Made by a program: the position numbers and the translations under genes. Under the pieces are notes generated by a model. It was given only the letters and a program-made list of their open reading frames with translations. It searched no databases and had not been told where the DNA came from. Shown here piece by piece: positions 57,330 through 64,000 of a stretch of DNA of 64,000 bases (its first letter is position 1; every line of letters starts with the position of its first letter). Source of the stretch: Haloparvum alkalitolerans (GTDB lineage: Archaea; Halobacteriota; Halobacteria; Halobacteriales; Haloferacaceae); NCBI RefSeq assembly GCF_050122995.1, contig NZ_JBNLIA010000014.1, positions 70,193 through 134,192 of the forward strand, written 5' to 3'.

Positions 57330-59447
57330 TTACTCGTCCAGATTCGTCTCGCGGACGCGGACGCCTTTCTGTGCGAGGTGGCGCATCTGCCGCTGGGCGA
57401 ACTCCTCCTCGGAGGAGCCCCGGGTCGCGAGGACGTAGACGAGCGCCGACCCGGTGGGGCGCATGGTTCGGCCCGCGCGTTGAGCGCCCTGCCGTCGTGA
57501 GCCGCCGAGCCCCGAGGCGACGACCGCCAGTTCCGCGTCCGGGAGGTCGATCCCCTCGTCGCCGACGCGGGAGACGACGAGCGTGTCGAGGTCGCCCTCT
57601 CGGAAGCGCTCGAACAGCCTGTTGCGCTCCCCGTGTCTGGTCTCACCGCTGATGAAGGGCGCCTCGAGCGCGGCCGCGAGATCCTTGCCCTGGTCGAGGT
57701 ACTCCACGAACACGAGCGCCTTCTTGTCCGGGTGCTGGTCGAGGAGGCGCTCGGTCTCCTCGATCTTCGCGGGGTTCTCGGCCGCGATGCGTCTGCGCTC
57801 GCGCCCGCGCGTGCTGACGTACTCGTTGCGGGCCATCTCGTCGCGCCACGGGACGTACCGTATCTCGACCTCCGGCTCCTGGACGAAGCCGGCCTCGAAC
57901 AAGGAGTCCCAGTCCGCGCCGATGGGCGGCCCGATGAGCGTGTAGATCTCCTCCTCGCTGCCCGTCTCTCGGACCGGCGTCGCGGAGAGCCCGAGCCGGT
58001 GTTTGGCCTGCAGCTCCGCGGACCGGGAGAAGACCGGGCTCGGGATATGGTGGGCCTCGTCGTAGACGATCAGGCCCCACTCGCGGGAGTCGAACAGGCT
58101 CCGGTGTCTGTCCATCCCCGCGGTCTGGTAGGTGGCGATCGTGACGGGCGCGATCTCCTTCTCGCCGCCGTGGTACTGACCGATGTCGTCGGGCTTCAGC
58201 GTCGAGTGTGCGAGCAGCTCCGCCTCCCACTGGTCGGCGAGTTCACGGGACGGAACGAGGACGAGGCTCTCGCCGCCGACCTCGGTGAGGGTGGCGACCG
58301 CGGCGACGGTCTTGCCGGAACCGGGCGGGCCGACGTACACGCCGGAGCGCTCGTCGAGGAACGTGTCGACCCACTCGCGCTGGTACTCGCGGAGGTCGGC
58401 GGTGAGCTCCGCCTCGATGGGGTCGCCGGACTCGAGGTCGCGGTCGTCCTGGACGGGGTATCCGGCCTCGTAGAGCGCGCGCTTGATCGACGCGACCGCG
58501 CGGTCGTCGATCCACGCCTCTGTCTCCGAGATCGGCGCCTGGATCTGCCCCTCTTCGAGGTGGTCCTCCGCGACGTTGCTGAGGAGGGTCTCCGAGGCCG
58601 CCTCCAGGACGACGTAGTCGTCCTCGTGGGTGTACAGTCGGAACCGGTTCGCGCGTTTCCACTGGTCCGTGATCCAGTCCTCGAGGTGCGGGTAGCGCCG
58701 CGGCAGCACTTCGCGGACGCTGGCGAGCAGGTCCTCGACGGTCTCGAACGGCGCCGCCCACACGTCCTCCTGTCTGACCCGGTAGAGGTAGCCGCGTGTC
58801 CCCGGACGCTTCCGGCTCGTCGCGCGGTTCTGACTGGCCGATTCCGATCGAGCCGCATCTGCTTCCGACCCTGCTTCCTCTGCTCCCGACCGTGCTGCCT
58901 CTGCTCCTGACCGTGCTGCCTCTGCTCCCGACTCTGCCGCGGCCGAGCTCGACCGTCCCGCTGCCGACCCGTCACCGCTCGTGTCGACGAGGTGGGCGAA
59001 CTGGGCGAGTTGTGCGCGGGTGTACTGCGTCGGGTGGTCGACCACGATTTCGCGGCGGGTCGGAAAGACGACGACGCGCTCGCGCGTCGCGAGGTTGCCC
59101 CACTCTCGCGGGTAGTACACGACCGGGTCGGTTTCGACGTCGAGTCGGTCCGCTCGGTCCGCGTCCGCGAGCGCGTCCAGGCGGTCGCGGGCGGTCGCTT
59201 GCGAGACGCCGAGCCGGTTGGCCACCTGTTGGGCGGTCGCGAGGGGGCGTCCCTCGGCTTCGAGCGCGTCGTGGAACGCGGCCTCGTCGATGGCGGTGTC
59301 GTTGCCGGTGGCGTCGTTGGCAGGGGTATTGTTTCCGGTGGCGTCGTTGGCAGAGGTGTCGTCGATGGTGGCGCCGTTGGCGGAGGTGTCGTCGGCGGCG
59401 GCCTCCGTTTCTGACGTCTCGGTTTCGGAGGACCCGGGGTCAGCCAT
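57330..59447 (-). CDS. XPB/Rad25-type DNA helicase
   Basis: A 705-residue superfamily 2 helicase related to XPB. The N terminus is disordered and Thr/Asn/Asp-rich. A helix-turn-helix (TAQQVANRLGVSQATARDRL) follows, with a second low-complexity stretch of SGAEAAR repeats near residues 165-200. The helicase core begins at LREYQREWVDTFL. Walker A is VGPPGSGKTVAA, motif II DEAHH, motif III LSATPVRE and motif VI QRAGRTMRP. In archaea XPB works in DNA opening or repair, often with Bax1; no Bax1 gene is adjacent. Confidence 0.9.
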   Translation of the reverse strand: MADPGSSETETSETEAAADDTSANGATIDDTSANDATGNNTPANDATGNDTAIDEAAFHDALEAEGRPLATAQQVANRLGVSQATARDRLDALADADRADRLDVETDPVVYYPREWGNLATRERVVVFPTRREIVVDHPTQYTRAQLAQFAHLVDTSGDGSAAGRSSSAAAESGAEAARSGAEAARSGAEEAGSEADAARSESASQNRATSRKRPGTRGYLYRVRQEDVWAAPFETVEDLLASVREVLPRRYPHLEDWITDQWKRANRFRLYTHEDDYVVLEAASETLLSNVAEDHLEEGQIQAPISETEAWIDDRAVASIKRALYEAGYPVQDDRDLESGDPIEAELTADLREYQREWVDTFLDERSGVYVGPPGSGKTVAAVATLTEVGGESLVLVPSRELADQWEAELLAHSTLKPDDIGQYHGGEKEIAPVTIATYQTAGMDRHRSLFDSREWGLIVYDEAHHIPSPVFSRSAELQAKHRLGLSATPVRETGSEEEIYTLIGPPIGADWDSLFEAGFVQEPEVEIRYVPWRDEMARNEYVSTRGRERRRIAAENPAKIEETERLLDQHPDKKALVFVEYLDQGKDLAAALEAPFISGETRHGERNRLFERFREGDLDTLVVSRVGDEGIDLPDAELAVVASGLGGSRRQGAQRAGRTMRPTGSALVYVLATRGSSEEEFAQRQMRHLAQKGVRVRETNLDE

Positions 59448-59504
59448 TGGACTGGTTTCGGTGTCCGGAAGGAAATGGGTGCCGCCTCCGGGTCCGGCCG
59501 CTTT

Positions 59505-60092
59505 TCAGTCCCGGCAGGGGCGGTCCCTGAGCCGGGCTTTCGACCGGAACCGGCGGTTGCAGTCGGCGCAGACGACGAACCCGTCGCCGGGGCGCGTCGA
59601 GATTCGGTGGTTCCCGACCACGAACGGGCGGTCCACGTCACAGGGTCGGATCTCGTCCGGAACGTGGCTGTCCGCGTCGGTGCTGAGCGCGGTCCGCAGG
59701 CGGATCGTGTGCACGTCCGCGGGTCCCCAGCGTCGGGAGGCCATCGCGCGGTCGCGGTCAACGACCTCCGTCCACGCGGTCACGACGACCGGAGAGGCGG
59801 TCTCGGTGTCCTCTACGACCACGACGACGCGGATCCCCTCCTCCACGAGCGCGAATCGCCAGCCTTCGGTGTCGTTCCACCTGAGCTGTCCGCGCCGGAT
59901 CGCCTCGCTGACGAGTTCCGTCGACGCGTACCGTCCGGGCTGGCCGAGTCGCTCCAGAAAGTGGTCGGTCAGGGAGTAGCGAGTCGGGTCGCGGACCGGA
60001 GGGTCGGTCCTCGTGCGGCGTTTCGCGGACGGTCGATCCGCCCGGGGCAGGTCCCCGCGGGTCGGTCCTGAGTCCCCATTCCGGGATGCCAC
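59505..60092 (-). CDS. Hypothetical protein with DUF4258-like core and C-terminal zinc ribbon
   Basis: A 195-residue protein. The basic N terminus leads into YSLTDHFLERLGQPGRYAS and LRWNDTEGWRFALVEEGIRVVVVVED, read in two parts. This pattern resembles DUF4258, a fold related to RelE-like toxins. Cys residues CADCNRRF and PCDVD near the C terminus could bind zinc. It is the last gene before the replication origin. The start is a GTG or ATG near the region where the origin begins. Confidence 0.5.
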   Translation of the reverse strand: MASRNGDSGPTRGDLPRADRPSAKRRTRTDPPVRDPTRYSLTDHFLERLGQPGRYASTELVSEAIRRGQLRWNDTEGWRFALVEEGIRVVVVVEDTETASPVVVTAWTEVVDRDRAMASRRWGPADVHTIRLRTALSTDADSHVPDEIRPCDVDRPFVVGNHRISTRPGDGFVVCADCNRRFRSKARLRDRPCRD

Positions 60093-60206
60093 TAGTTCAC
60101 AACACGAAGCCGTCCATTATGTACATTGCGGCGATGTGAGGTTGTGGTGATGTGAGGAGAAGACGCCTGCCGTGCCTGGACCCGCCGAAACCGGATCGCG
60201 TGGCCA

Positions 60207-60226
60207 CACCGTGTTTCCGGTGAATC
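60207..60226 (+). repeat. ORB-like repeat 1
   Basis: CACCGTGTTTCCGGTGAATC, the leftmost copy. It contains GTTTCCGGTGAA and inverted CACCG/CGGTG arms typical of the set. Confidence 0.8.
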
Positions 60227-60242
60227 GGGGCGGGTTCGGAGA

Positions 60243-60262
60243 CACCGTATTTCCGGTGAAGC
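60243..60262 (+). repeat. ORB-like repeat 2
   Basis: CACCGTATTTCCGGTGAAGC, identical to repeat 1 at the core except GTATTT for GTGTTT. Confidence 0.8.
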
Positions 60263-60336
60263 GTACCGTCCCGGGACCTGGTTCGCGGAACCGAGACCGT
60301 TCCTCGGAGGAGGGGAGTCGTTCTCCCAGTTGCAGA

Positions 60337-60356
60337 CACCACGTTTCCGGTGAACG
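60337..60356 (+). repeat. ORB-like repeat 3
   Basis: CACCACGTTTCCGGTGAACG, core GTTTCCGGTGAA conserved. Confidence 0.8.
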
Positions 60357-60408
60357 CGGTCGGCCGCGGTTGGCCGTGGTCGGGTTACGGGACCCGTCGA
60401 CAGTATCA

Positions 60409-60432
60409 CACCGCGTTTCCGGTGAAACGGGT
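60409..60432 (+). repeat. ORB-like repeat 4
   Basis: CACCGCGTTTCCGGTGAAAC followed by GGGT. It contains a perfect dyad GTTTC-CGGT-GAAAC and a G-run after the core. Confidence 0.82.
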
Positions 60433-60503
60433 GGTGTTCTCGATGAAACGAGCGTCGTTCCGTGTCGGACCTTCGAGTCGTCTGGTCCGATCACGGAGAG
60501 GGA

Positions 60504-60524
60504 CACCGCGTTTCCGGTGAATCG
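60504..60524 (+). repeat. ORB-like repeat 5
   Basis: CACCGCGTTTCCGGTGAATC, followed downstream by the CCCCAGT array. Confidence 0.8.
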
Positions 60525-60550
60525 TTGTCGACCCGGTCCGGTGAATCTAA

Positions 60551-60657
60551 CCCCAGTCCATTCAGGCCCCAGTGCAGTCTGCCCCAGTGTATTCAGGCCC
60601 CAGTGCAGTCTGCCCCAGTGTATTCAGGCCCCAGTGCAGTCTGCCCCAGTGTATTTG
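60551..60657 (+). repeat. CCCCAGT array, 31-bp period with 15/16-base half units
   Basis: CCCCAGT occurs at 60551, 60567, 60582, 60598, 60613, 60629 and 60644, with alternating spacings of 16 and 15 bases. Units alternate between CCCCAGTGTATTCAGG-like and CCCCAGTGCAGTCTG forms, so the full period is 31 bp. The array lies between ORB repeats 5 and 6. It is not coding, and no spacers vary, so it is not CRISPR. Confidence 0.85.
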
Positions 60658-60865
60658 GACTCCAACGCATCCCGAACGTGCGGCGATTCCGCCGGGGGGC
60701 GACGGAGTTTCGTTAAAGACGAGCGGGAGTCGAGACGATCTCCGCGGACTGGTCCTGATGGTCTCCGTGGGCCATCGAGACCGTCTCCGCGGCCGTTCTT
60801 GACGGCCTTTGCAGACTTTCCTTCTGAATGCTTGTGATTCAGAATTAGATCGGACGAGAGTGACA

Positions 60866-60886
60866 CACCGTGTTTCCGGTGAATCT
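60866..60886 (+). repeat. ORB-like repeat 6
   Basis: CACCGTGTTTCCGGTGAATC, matching repeat 1 at the core. It lies just left of the AT-rich stretch. Confidence 0.82.
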
Positions 60887-60913
60887 CGGATGGAGGACGG
60901 ATCAGTATACCTG

Positions 60914-60975
60914 GGATGGTTCCAGGAGGCACGGTGAAGACAAGAAACTTTATTAGAGTTTTCTGAGTACCATCC
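60914..60975. other. AT-rich stretch bounded by inverted 7-mers (candidate unwinding element)
   Basis: GGATGGT (60914-60920) and ACCATCC (60969-60975) bound a stretch that is unusually AT-rich around 60936-60968. It lies between ORB repeats 6 and 7, where a duplex-unwinding element would be expected in an archaeal origin. Confidence 0.5.
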
Positions 60976-61191
60976 TTCGAGTCCACTGCGAAATACCTTA
61001 ATTGATGGGCGCTGCAACTCGGTCGACTCGAACCGTCGGTGTTGGAGCTGTAGTCGAACGCCGCCGTTCAAACGACGGTATCTATCGGACTTCTGTAAAC
61101 GCCCCACGAGTAGCGGAGCGTCGATAATAGGTTTCGAGCCCCGACTACCTTCGATTATCGGCTTTCGGTCGCCTTTCCCACCGTCACCACG

Positions 61192-61211
61192 CACCTCGTT
61201 TCCGGTGAAAC
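61192..61211 (+). repeat. ORB-like repeat 7
   Basis: CACCTCGTTTCCGGTGAAAC, with the full dyad GTTTC-CGGT-GAAAC. Confidence 0.8.
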
Positions 61212-61252
61212 TGAACCCCCGTTTCGACTCCCCCCCTCACCCCAACGAACGT

Positions 61253-61274
61253 ATTTCACCGGAAACCCGGTGTG
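61253..61274 (-). repeat. ORB-like repeat 8, inverted
   Basis: Reads ATTTCACCGGAAACCCGGTG on the plus strand, hence inverted with respect to repeats 1-7. Confidence 0.8.
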
Positions 61275-61331
61275 TGTGTCCTCTGCGCTTTCTAACACAA
61301 CTGCCGTCTCACGCCCGCCGAAACACAATAC

Positions 61332-61352
61332 ATTTCACCGGAAACGCGGTGT
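61332..61352 (-). repeat. ORB-like repeat 9, inverted, next to orc1 start
   Basis: Reads ATTTCACCGGAAACGCGGTG on the plus strand. It ends eight bases before the ATG of the initiator gene, so initiator binding here could also repress its own transcription. Confidence 0.8.
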
Positions 61353-61359
61353 CTCCCCT

Positions 61360-62562
61360 ATGGACGCAGCGGACGACCTCTTCACGCGCGAGGATCCCAT
61401 CTTCGCGAACAAAGAGCTCCTCGAGATCAGTCACTTACCGGGAGAGGGGCGCATCGTCGGCCGCGACGACGAGATCGCGGACCTCGCGACCGCGGTCAAC
61501 CCCGCCATCTTCGGCCAGAGTCCCAGTAACGTCCTCATCTACGGCAAGACGGGCACCGGGAAGTCCCTCTGTGCGAAGTACGTCTCCCAGCGCCTCGTCG
61601 ATACCGCCGGTGAAGAAGGCGTCAACGCCACCTTCGCGTACGTCGACTGCGCGCAGGACACGACGGAGACGCAGGCGGTCCAGACGATCGCCGACGGAGT
61701 CAACGACCCCGCCGAAACCGGGATCAACGTCCCCGACAAGGGGCTGTCCACCTCGACGTACTACAAACGCCTCTGGCGGATCCTCGACGAGCGATACGAC
61801 GTGGTCCTGATCATCCTCGACGAGATCGATAAGCTCGACGACGACGCGATCCTGATGCAGCTCTCCCGCGCCGGCGAGGCCGGCAAGATCACCGACTGCA
61901 AACTCGGCGTCATCGGGATCAGCAACAAGATCCAGTACAAGGACCGGATGGACGAGCGCGTCAAGTCCAGTCTCTGTGAACGTGAGTTCGTCTTCCCTCC
62001 GTACGATGCGACGCAGCTCGGGGACATCATGGAGGCTCGATCCGACGCCTTCCACGACGGCGTGCTCGAACCGTCCACCGTCCCGCGCGCGGCCGCGCTC
62101 GCCGCCCGCGAACACGGTGACGCACGCAAAGCGATCGACATCCTCCGATACGCCGGCGAGATCGCACAGGGGAACGGCGAACGAACCGTCCGCGAGGAGT
62201 TCGTCACTCAGGCGCGCGAACGCGCCGAAACCGACCGGTTTCGCGAGCTCATCCGCGGGTCGACCCCCCACTCCCGATACGTCCTCCAGGCCCTCGCACT
62301 ACTCTCCCTCTCGAGCGACAAACAGGACGGGTTCCGAACGAGCCGCGTCTACGAGATTTATGAGAACATCTGTCGCCAGGAGGGGTCGGACAGCCTCTCG
62401 TTGCGCCGCGTTCGCGACCTGCTGAAGGAACACGCCTTCCTCGACATCATCGAACAGTCGAAACACAGCGGTGGCAGCGCTGAGGGGAGCTACACCAAAC
62501 ACCAACTGTTGGAGGATCCGAAGGTCGTGAAGGACGTTCTTACTGAGGACACCGAAGGATAA
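61360..62562 (+). CDS. orc1: Orc1/Cdc6 replication initiator
   Basis: A 400-residue origin-binding AAA+ ATPase. Walker A is YGKTGTGKS (residues 61-69), Walker B VLIILDEIDKL, sensor 1 VIGISNKIQYKDRM and the arginine finger region VKSSLCEREFVFPPYDATQL, split. The winged-helix DNA-binding domain follows after residue 290 and ends with EGSYTKHQLLEDPKVV. The start is the ATG right after the last ORB-like repeat; upstream codons overlap the repeats and are not part of the protein. Which of the haloarchaeal Orc paralogues it is cannot be told here. Confidence 0.93.
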   Translation: MDAADDLFTREDPIFANKELLEISHLPGEGRIVGRDDEIADLATAVNPAIFGQSPSNVLIYGKTGTGKSLCAKYVSQRLVDTAGEEGVNATFAYVDCAQDTTETQAVQTIADGVNDPAETGINVPDKGLSTSTYYKRLWRILDERYDVVLIILDEIDKLDDDAILMQLSRAGEAGKITDCKLGVIGISNKIQYKDRMDERVKSSLCEREFVFPPYDATQLGDIMEARSDAFHDGVLEPSTVPRAAALAAREHGDARKAIDILRYAGEIAQGNGERTVREEFVTQARERAETDRFRELIRGSTPHSRYVLQALALLSLSSDKQDGFRTSRVYEIYENICRQEGSDSLSLRRVRDLLKEHAFLDIIEQSKHSGGSAEGSYTKHQLLEDPKVVKDVLTEDTEG

Positions 62563-62628
62563 TCGCGCCGTGTCGGTGGCTGCTCGGGGTTCGATCGAAA
62601 CTGTCGCGAAGCGGTGGCCGAGAACGCG

Positions 62629-63189
62629 CTATCCCAGCAGGCCGAGACTCTCGATCCGCTCGACGATCTCCTCGACGGCCCCTTCGGCGTCGTCCGTCTG
62701 CTTCCCGCCCGTGATCACGATCTTCCCGCTGCCGAACAGGAGGATGACGACCTCTGGTTCGTCCATCCGGTAGACGAGTCCCGGGAACTGTTCGGGCTCG
62801 TACTCCACGTCCTCGAGACCCAGACCGATCGCGAGCGCGTTCAGGTTCAGGTTGTGACCGAGATCAGCGCTCGAGACGATGTTCTGTACCGTGATGTCCG
62901 GATCTTCTTCGACGGGGATACTGAGTCCACGAAGCTTCTCGAAGATGATTCCGAGCGCCTCATGCACGTCGTCGATGCTCTTTGCGCCCGTGCACACGAT
63001 CTTCCCGGAGCGGAAGATAAGTGCGGCCGCCTTCGGATCCTGGGTTCGGTACACTAACCCCGGGAAGTTGTCCGGATTGAAGTCCGCTCCAGGAAGGTCC
63101 TCAGCTAACGCTTCGAGGTCGAGTTCCTGCCCAATACCCGTCGATGCCACCACGTTTTGGATCTCGATTGATTCTGCGGGGTCTGCCAT
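62629..63189 (-). CDS. tbp: TATA-box-binding protein
   Basis: The general transcription factor TBP, 186 residues. It consists of two direct repeats of about 90 residues that form the saddle: IQNVVASTGIGQELDLEALA with FPGLVYRTQDPKAAALIFRSGK in the first, and VQNIVSSADLGHNLNLNALA with FPGLVYRMDEPEVVILLFGSGK in the second (each read in parts). GKIVCTGAKS and GKIVITGGKQ are the conserved ends. The Asp/Glu richness is typical for salt-in organisms. It is transcribed away from the rRNA operon and towards orc1. Confidence 0.96.
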   Translation of the reverse strand: MADPAESIEIQNVVASTGIGQELDLEALAEDLPGADFNPDNFPGLVYRTQDPKAAALIFRSGKIVCTGAKSIDDVHEALGIIFEKLRGLSIPVEEDPDITVQNIVSSADLGHNLNLNALAIGLGLEDVEYEPEQFPGLVYRMDEPEVVILLFGSGKIVITGGKQTDDAEGAVEEIVERIESLGLLG

Positions 63190-63196
63190 CGTTCGC

Positions 63197-63204
63197 TTTT
63201 ATAT
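63197..63204 (-). promoter_or_regulatory. Proximal TATA-like element before tbp
   Basis: ATATAAAA on the minus strand ends 8 bases upstream of the tbp ATG. That is too close for a normal start of transcription with this ATG. It may be an alternative binding site for TBP itself. Confidence 0.45.
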
Positions 63205-63216
63205 GCACGCCCCTCC

Positions 63217-63226
63217 CTTATAAACG
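63217..63226 (-). promoter_or_regulatory. Distal TATA element for tbp
   Basis: CGTTTATAAG on the minus strand lies 28-37 bases before the ATG. This is the proper distance for a transcript that starts a few bases upstream of the gene. Confidence 0.6.
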
Positions 63227-63374
63227 CCCGTGTTATCTGTGGGTCGTTTCCGGCAGCTCGAAACGTCTTCTCGGAGCTGTCTCCTCCGTCTCGATCGACT
63301 GTTCGTCGGAACTCGTCGAGTGTCGCGACACTGTCCTCTTCACGATGCGTGAAACCGCATGCCGTACGTCGATC
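63227..63374. other. Intergenic stretch between tbp and rRNA promoters
   Basis: No gene is seen. A 14-base palindrome AGTGTCGCGACACT lies near 63320 (arms AGTGTCG/CGACACT). It separates the divergent tbp and rRNA promoters and could bind a regulator. Confidence 0.4.
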
Positions 63375-63430
63375 GCTTCGACGGGGTTAAGTACTGGCCT
63401 GCCATTCGAATGAATGCGAAGAACGCTCCC
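63375..63430 (+). promoter_or_regulatory. rRNA operon promoter P1
   Basis: The TTCGACGGGG/TTAAG element (about 63378-63393) lies about 25 bases before GAATGAATGCGAAG. This matches the haloarchaeal rRNA promoter pattern: TTCGA, then TTAA-type TATA, then ATGCGAA at the start site. Confidence 0.65.
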
Positions 63431-63472
63431 GCGAGGGGGCGACCGGGACCCTTCGGGGTCTCGGGCGAGCGT

Positions 63473-63526
63473 TCCGACGCCCTTATGTGTGGGCGCCGAT
63501 TCGGAACGTAATGCGAAGAACGCGAC
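63473..63526 (+). promoter_or_regulatory. rRNA operon promoter P2
   Basis: GTTCCGACGCCCTTATGTG, then GGAACGTAATGCGAAGAACG, repeats the P1 arrangement about 95 bases downstream. The initiation sequence ATGCGAAGAACG is shared exactly with P1. Tandem rRNA promoters are typical of haloarchaea. Confidence 0.65.
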
Positions 63527-63729
63527 GCGAACTCGGACCGTTCAACCCGGTCCGCTTTCGCAGAGTCGGCCCGGTTTCCATGCCGACGTCGTCCGCGGGG
63601 GCTACCCCCAGGCGGCGCACTCCGACTCGACCCATGAGGATCCCACCCCTGCGGTCCGCCGTAAGACGGGATCTGATGTGAGCCAACGACGTTCGGTGTC
63701 ACCCGCTTTCGCGTGTGACCCGAACACGG

Positions 63730-63805
63730 ACCATGCAATGGTGCGAACCAGTCTGACTGGTTCAATCCGCCATACCCCCTTCGTGCCGGGAATCAGGCAC
63801 GAAGG
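63730..63805 (+). other. Pre-16S leader hairpins
   Basis: Three inverted repeats follow one another: ACCAT/ATGGT (63730-63742), GAACCAGTC/GACTGGTTC (63745-63763) and CCTTCGTGCC/GGCACGAAGG (63778-63805, loop of 8 bases). The last ends 4 bases before the 16S 5' end. Together they probably form the leader strand that pairs or folds for processing. Confidence 0.65.
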
Positions 63806-63809
63806 AACC

Positions 63810-64000
63810 ATTCCGGTTGATCCTGCCGGAGGCCATTGCTATCGGGGTCCGATTTAGCCATGCTAGTTGCACGAGTTCAGGCTCGTGGCATATAGCTCCG
63901 TAACACGTGGCCAAACTACCCTTCGGAGGAAGATAACCTCGGGAAACTGAGGCTAATACTCCATACGCCGTCCCAACTGGAATGTGGGACGGACAGAAAC
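63810..64000 (+). rRNA. 16S rRNA, 5' part, cut by window end
   Basis: Begins ATTCCGGTTGATCCTGCCGG, the universal archaeal 16S 5' end, and continues with GCTATCGGGGTCCGATTTAG, a segment of the haloarchaeal 16S 5' domain. Only the first 191 bases are in the window. The full gene is about 1470 bases and would be followed by tRNA-Ala and 23S in haloarchaea (family knowledge). Confidence 0.95.

Larger units (their letters stand above)
60207..61352. other. Chromosomal replication origin region (ORB cluster)
   Basis: A 1.1-kb region without credible genes that carries nine origin-recognition-box-like repeats around CACCG-N2-TTTCCGGTGAA. Seven are on the plus strand (60207, 60243, 60337, 60409, 60504, 60866, 61192) and two are inverted (61253 and 61332). 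They flank an AT-rich stretch near 60936-60975. The orc1/cdc6 initiator gene starts at 61360. This is the usual haloarchaeal arrangement of initiator gene and origin side by side. A seven-fold CCCCAGT array lies inside. Confidence 0.88.

Noticed and set aside
60551..60657. Origin repeats as coding or CRISPR
   Set aside because: A 31-base period does not keep a frame and the repeats have no variable spacers.
60117..60837. Several open frames of 80-220 codons within the origin region
   Set aside because: They run through the ORB and CCCCAGT repeats, have no family resemblance, and overlap each other on both strands.

Overview
The window looks like a chromosomal segment of a haloarchaeon (class Halobacteria). 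The DNA is G+C rich, the predicted proteins are strongly acidic, and one lipoprotein carries a Tat signal. Many genes have a TATA element about 25-30 bases before the start codon, as expected for leaderless mRNAs. Archaeal information genes are present: FEN1, XPB, Orc1/Cdc6, TBP, RtcB with an intein, and archaeosine genes. The right edge runs into the 5' end of a 16S rRNA gene. I cannot resolve the genus from sequence reading alone.

Layout. 0-6.2 kb: a 5'-truncated MFS transporter, DUF2270 and DUF3054 membrane proteins, a methyltransferase, a GNAT acetyltransferase, FEN1 and small haloarchaeal proteins. 6.2-14.2 kb: a carbohydrate uptake and catabolism cluster (Tat lipoprotein binding protein, two permeases, ATPase, two Gfo/Idh oxidoreductases and a sugar phosphate isomerase/epimerase-like enzyme). 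Related palindromes precede the transporter operon and the first oxidoreductase. A seven-copy 26-bp tandem repeat follows the cluster. 14.5-24.9 kb: a Yip1 protein, a RecJ-like protein whose active site looks degraded, membrane proteins, an Lrp regulator, a gene with an apparent frameshift, a two-gene methionine synthase and a BtuF-like protein. 25-36.3 kb: an SLC13 permease, a PurD-like ATP-grasp protein, a PLP enzyme of the cysteine synthase fold, an aldehyde ferredoxin oxidoreductase, a flippase, and the cobalamin genes cbiE and cbiA divergent from a winged-helix regulator. 36.3-45.5 kb: small proteins, a TetR regulator with a perfect palindrome ending in its own start codon, an MFS transporter, a DoxX protein, rtcB with a 477-residue intein, and a lower-GC stretch around a small membrane protein. 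45.5-56.2 kb: an aIF-2B-like protein, BolA, fumarase, a TrkA-type channel, YchF, a queD-queE-queC preQ0 cluster and tRNA-Tyr. 56.3-60.1 kb: an unusual helical-domain protein and an XPB helicase. 60.2-64 kb: a replication origin with nine ORB-like repeats and an unexplained seven-fold CCCCAGT array, then orc1/cdc6, tbp and the rRNA promoters with the start of 16S rRNA.

How it works together. The right end is a chromosomal hub: origin, its initiator gene, the general transcription factor TBP and an rRNA operon transcribed away from the origin. The sugar cluster is the most coherent metabolic system. An importer is linked to two NAD(P)-dependent oxidoreductases and an elimination/isomerase-type enzyme, which would fit oxidative processing of a sugar or glycoside through keto intermediates (inference). 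The strongest candidates for undescribed biology are this cluster with its shared operator, the CCCCAGT array inside the origin, and the RecJ-like protein without its DHH catalytic residues.
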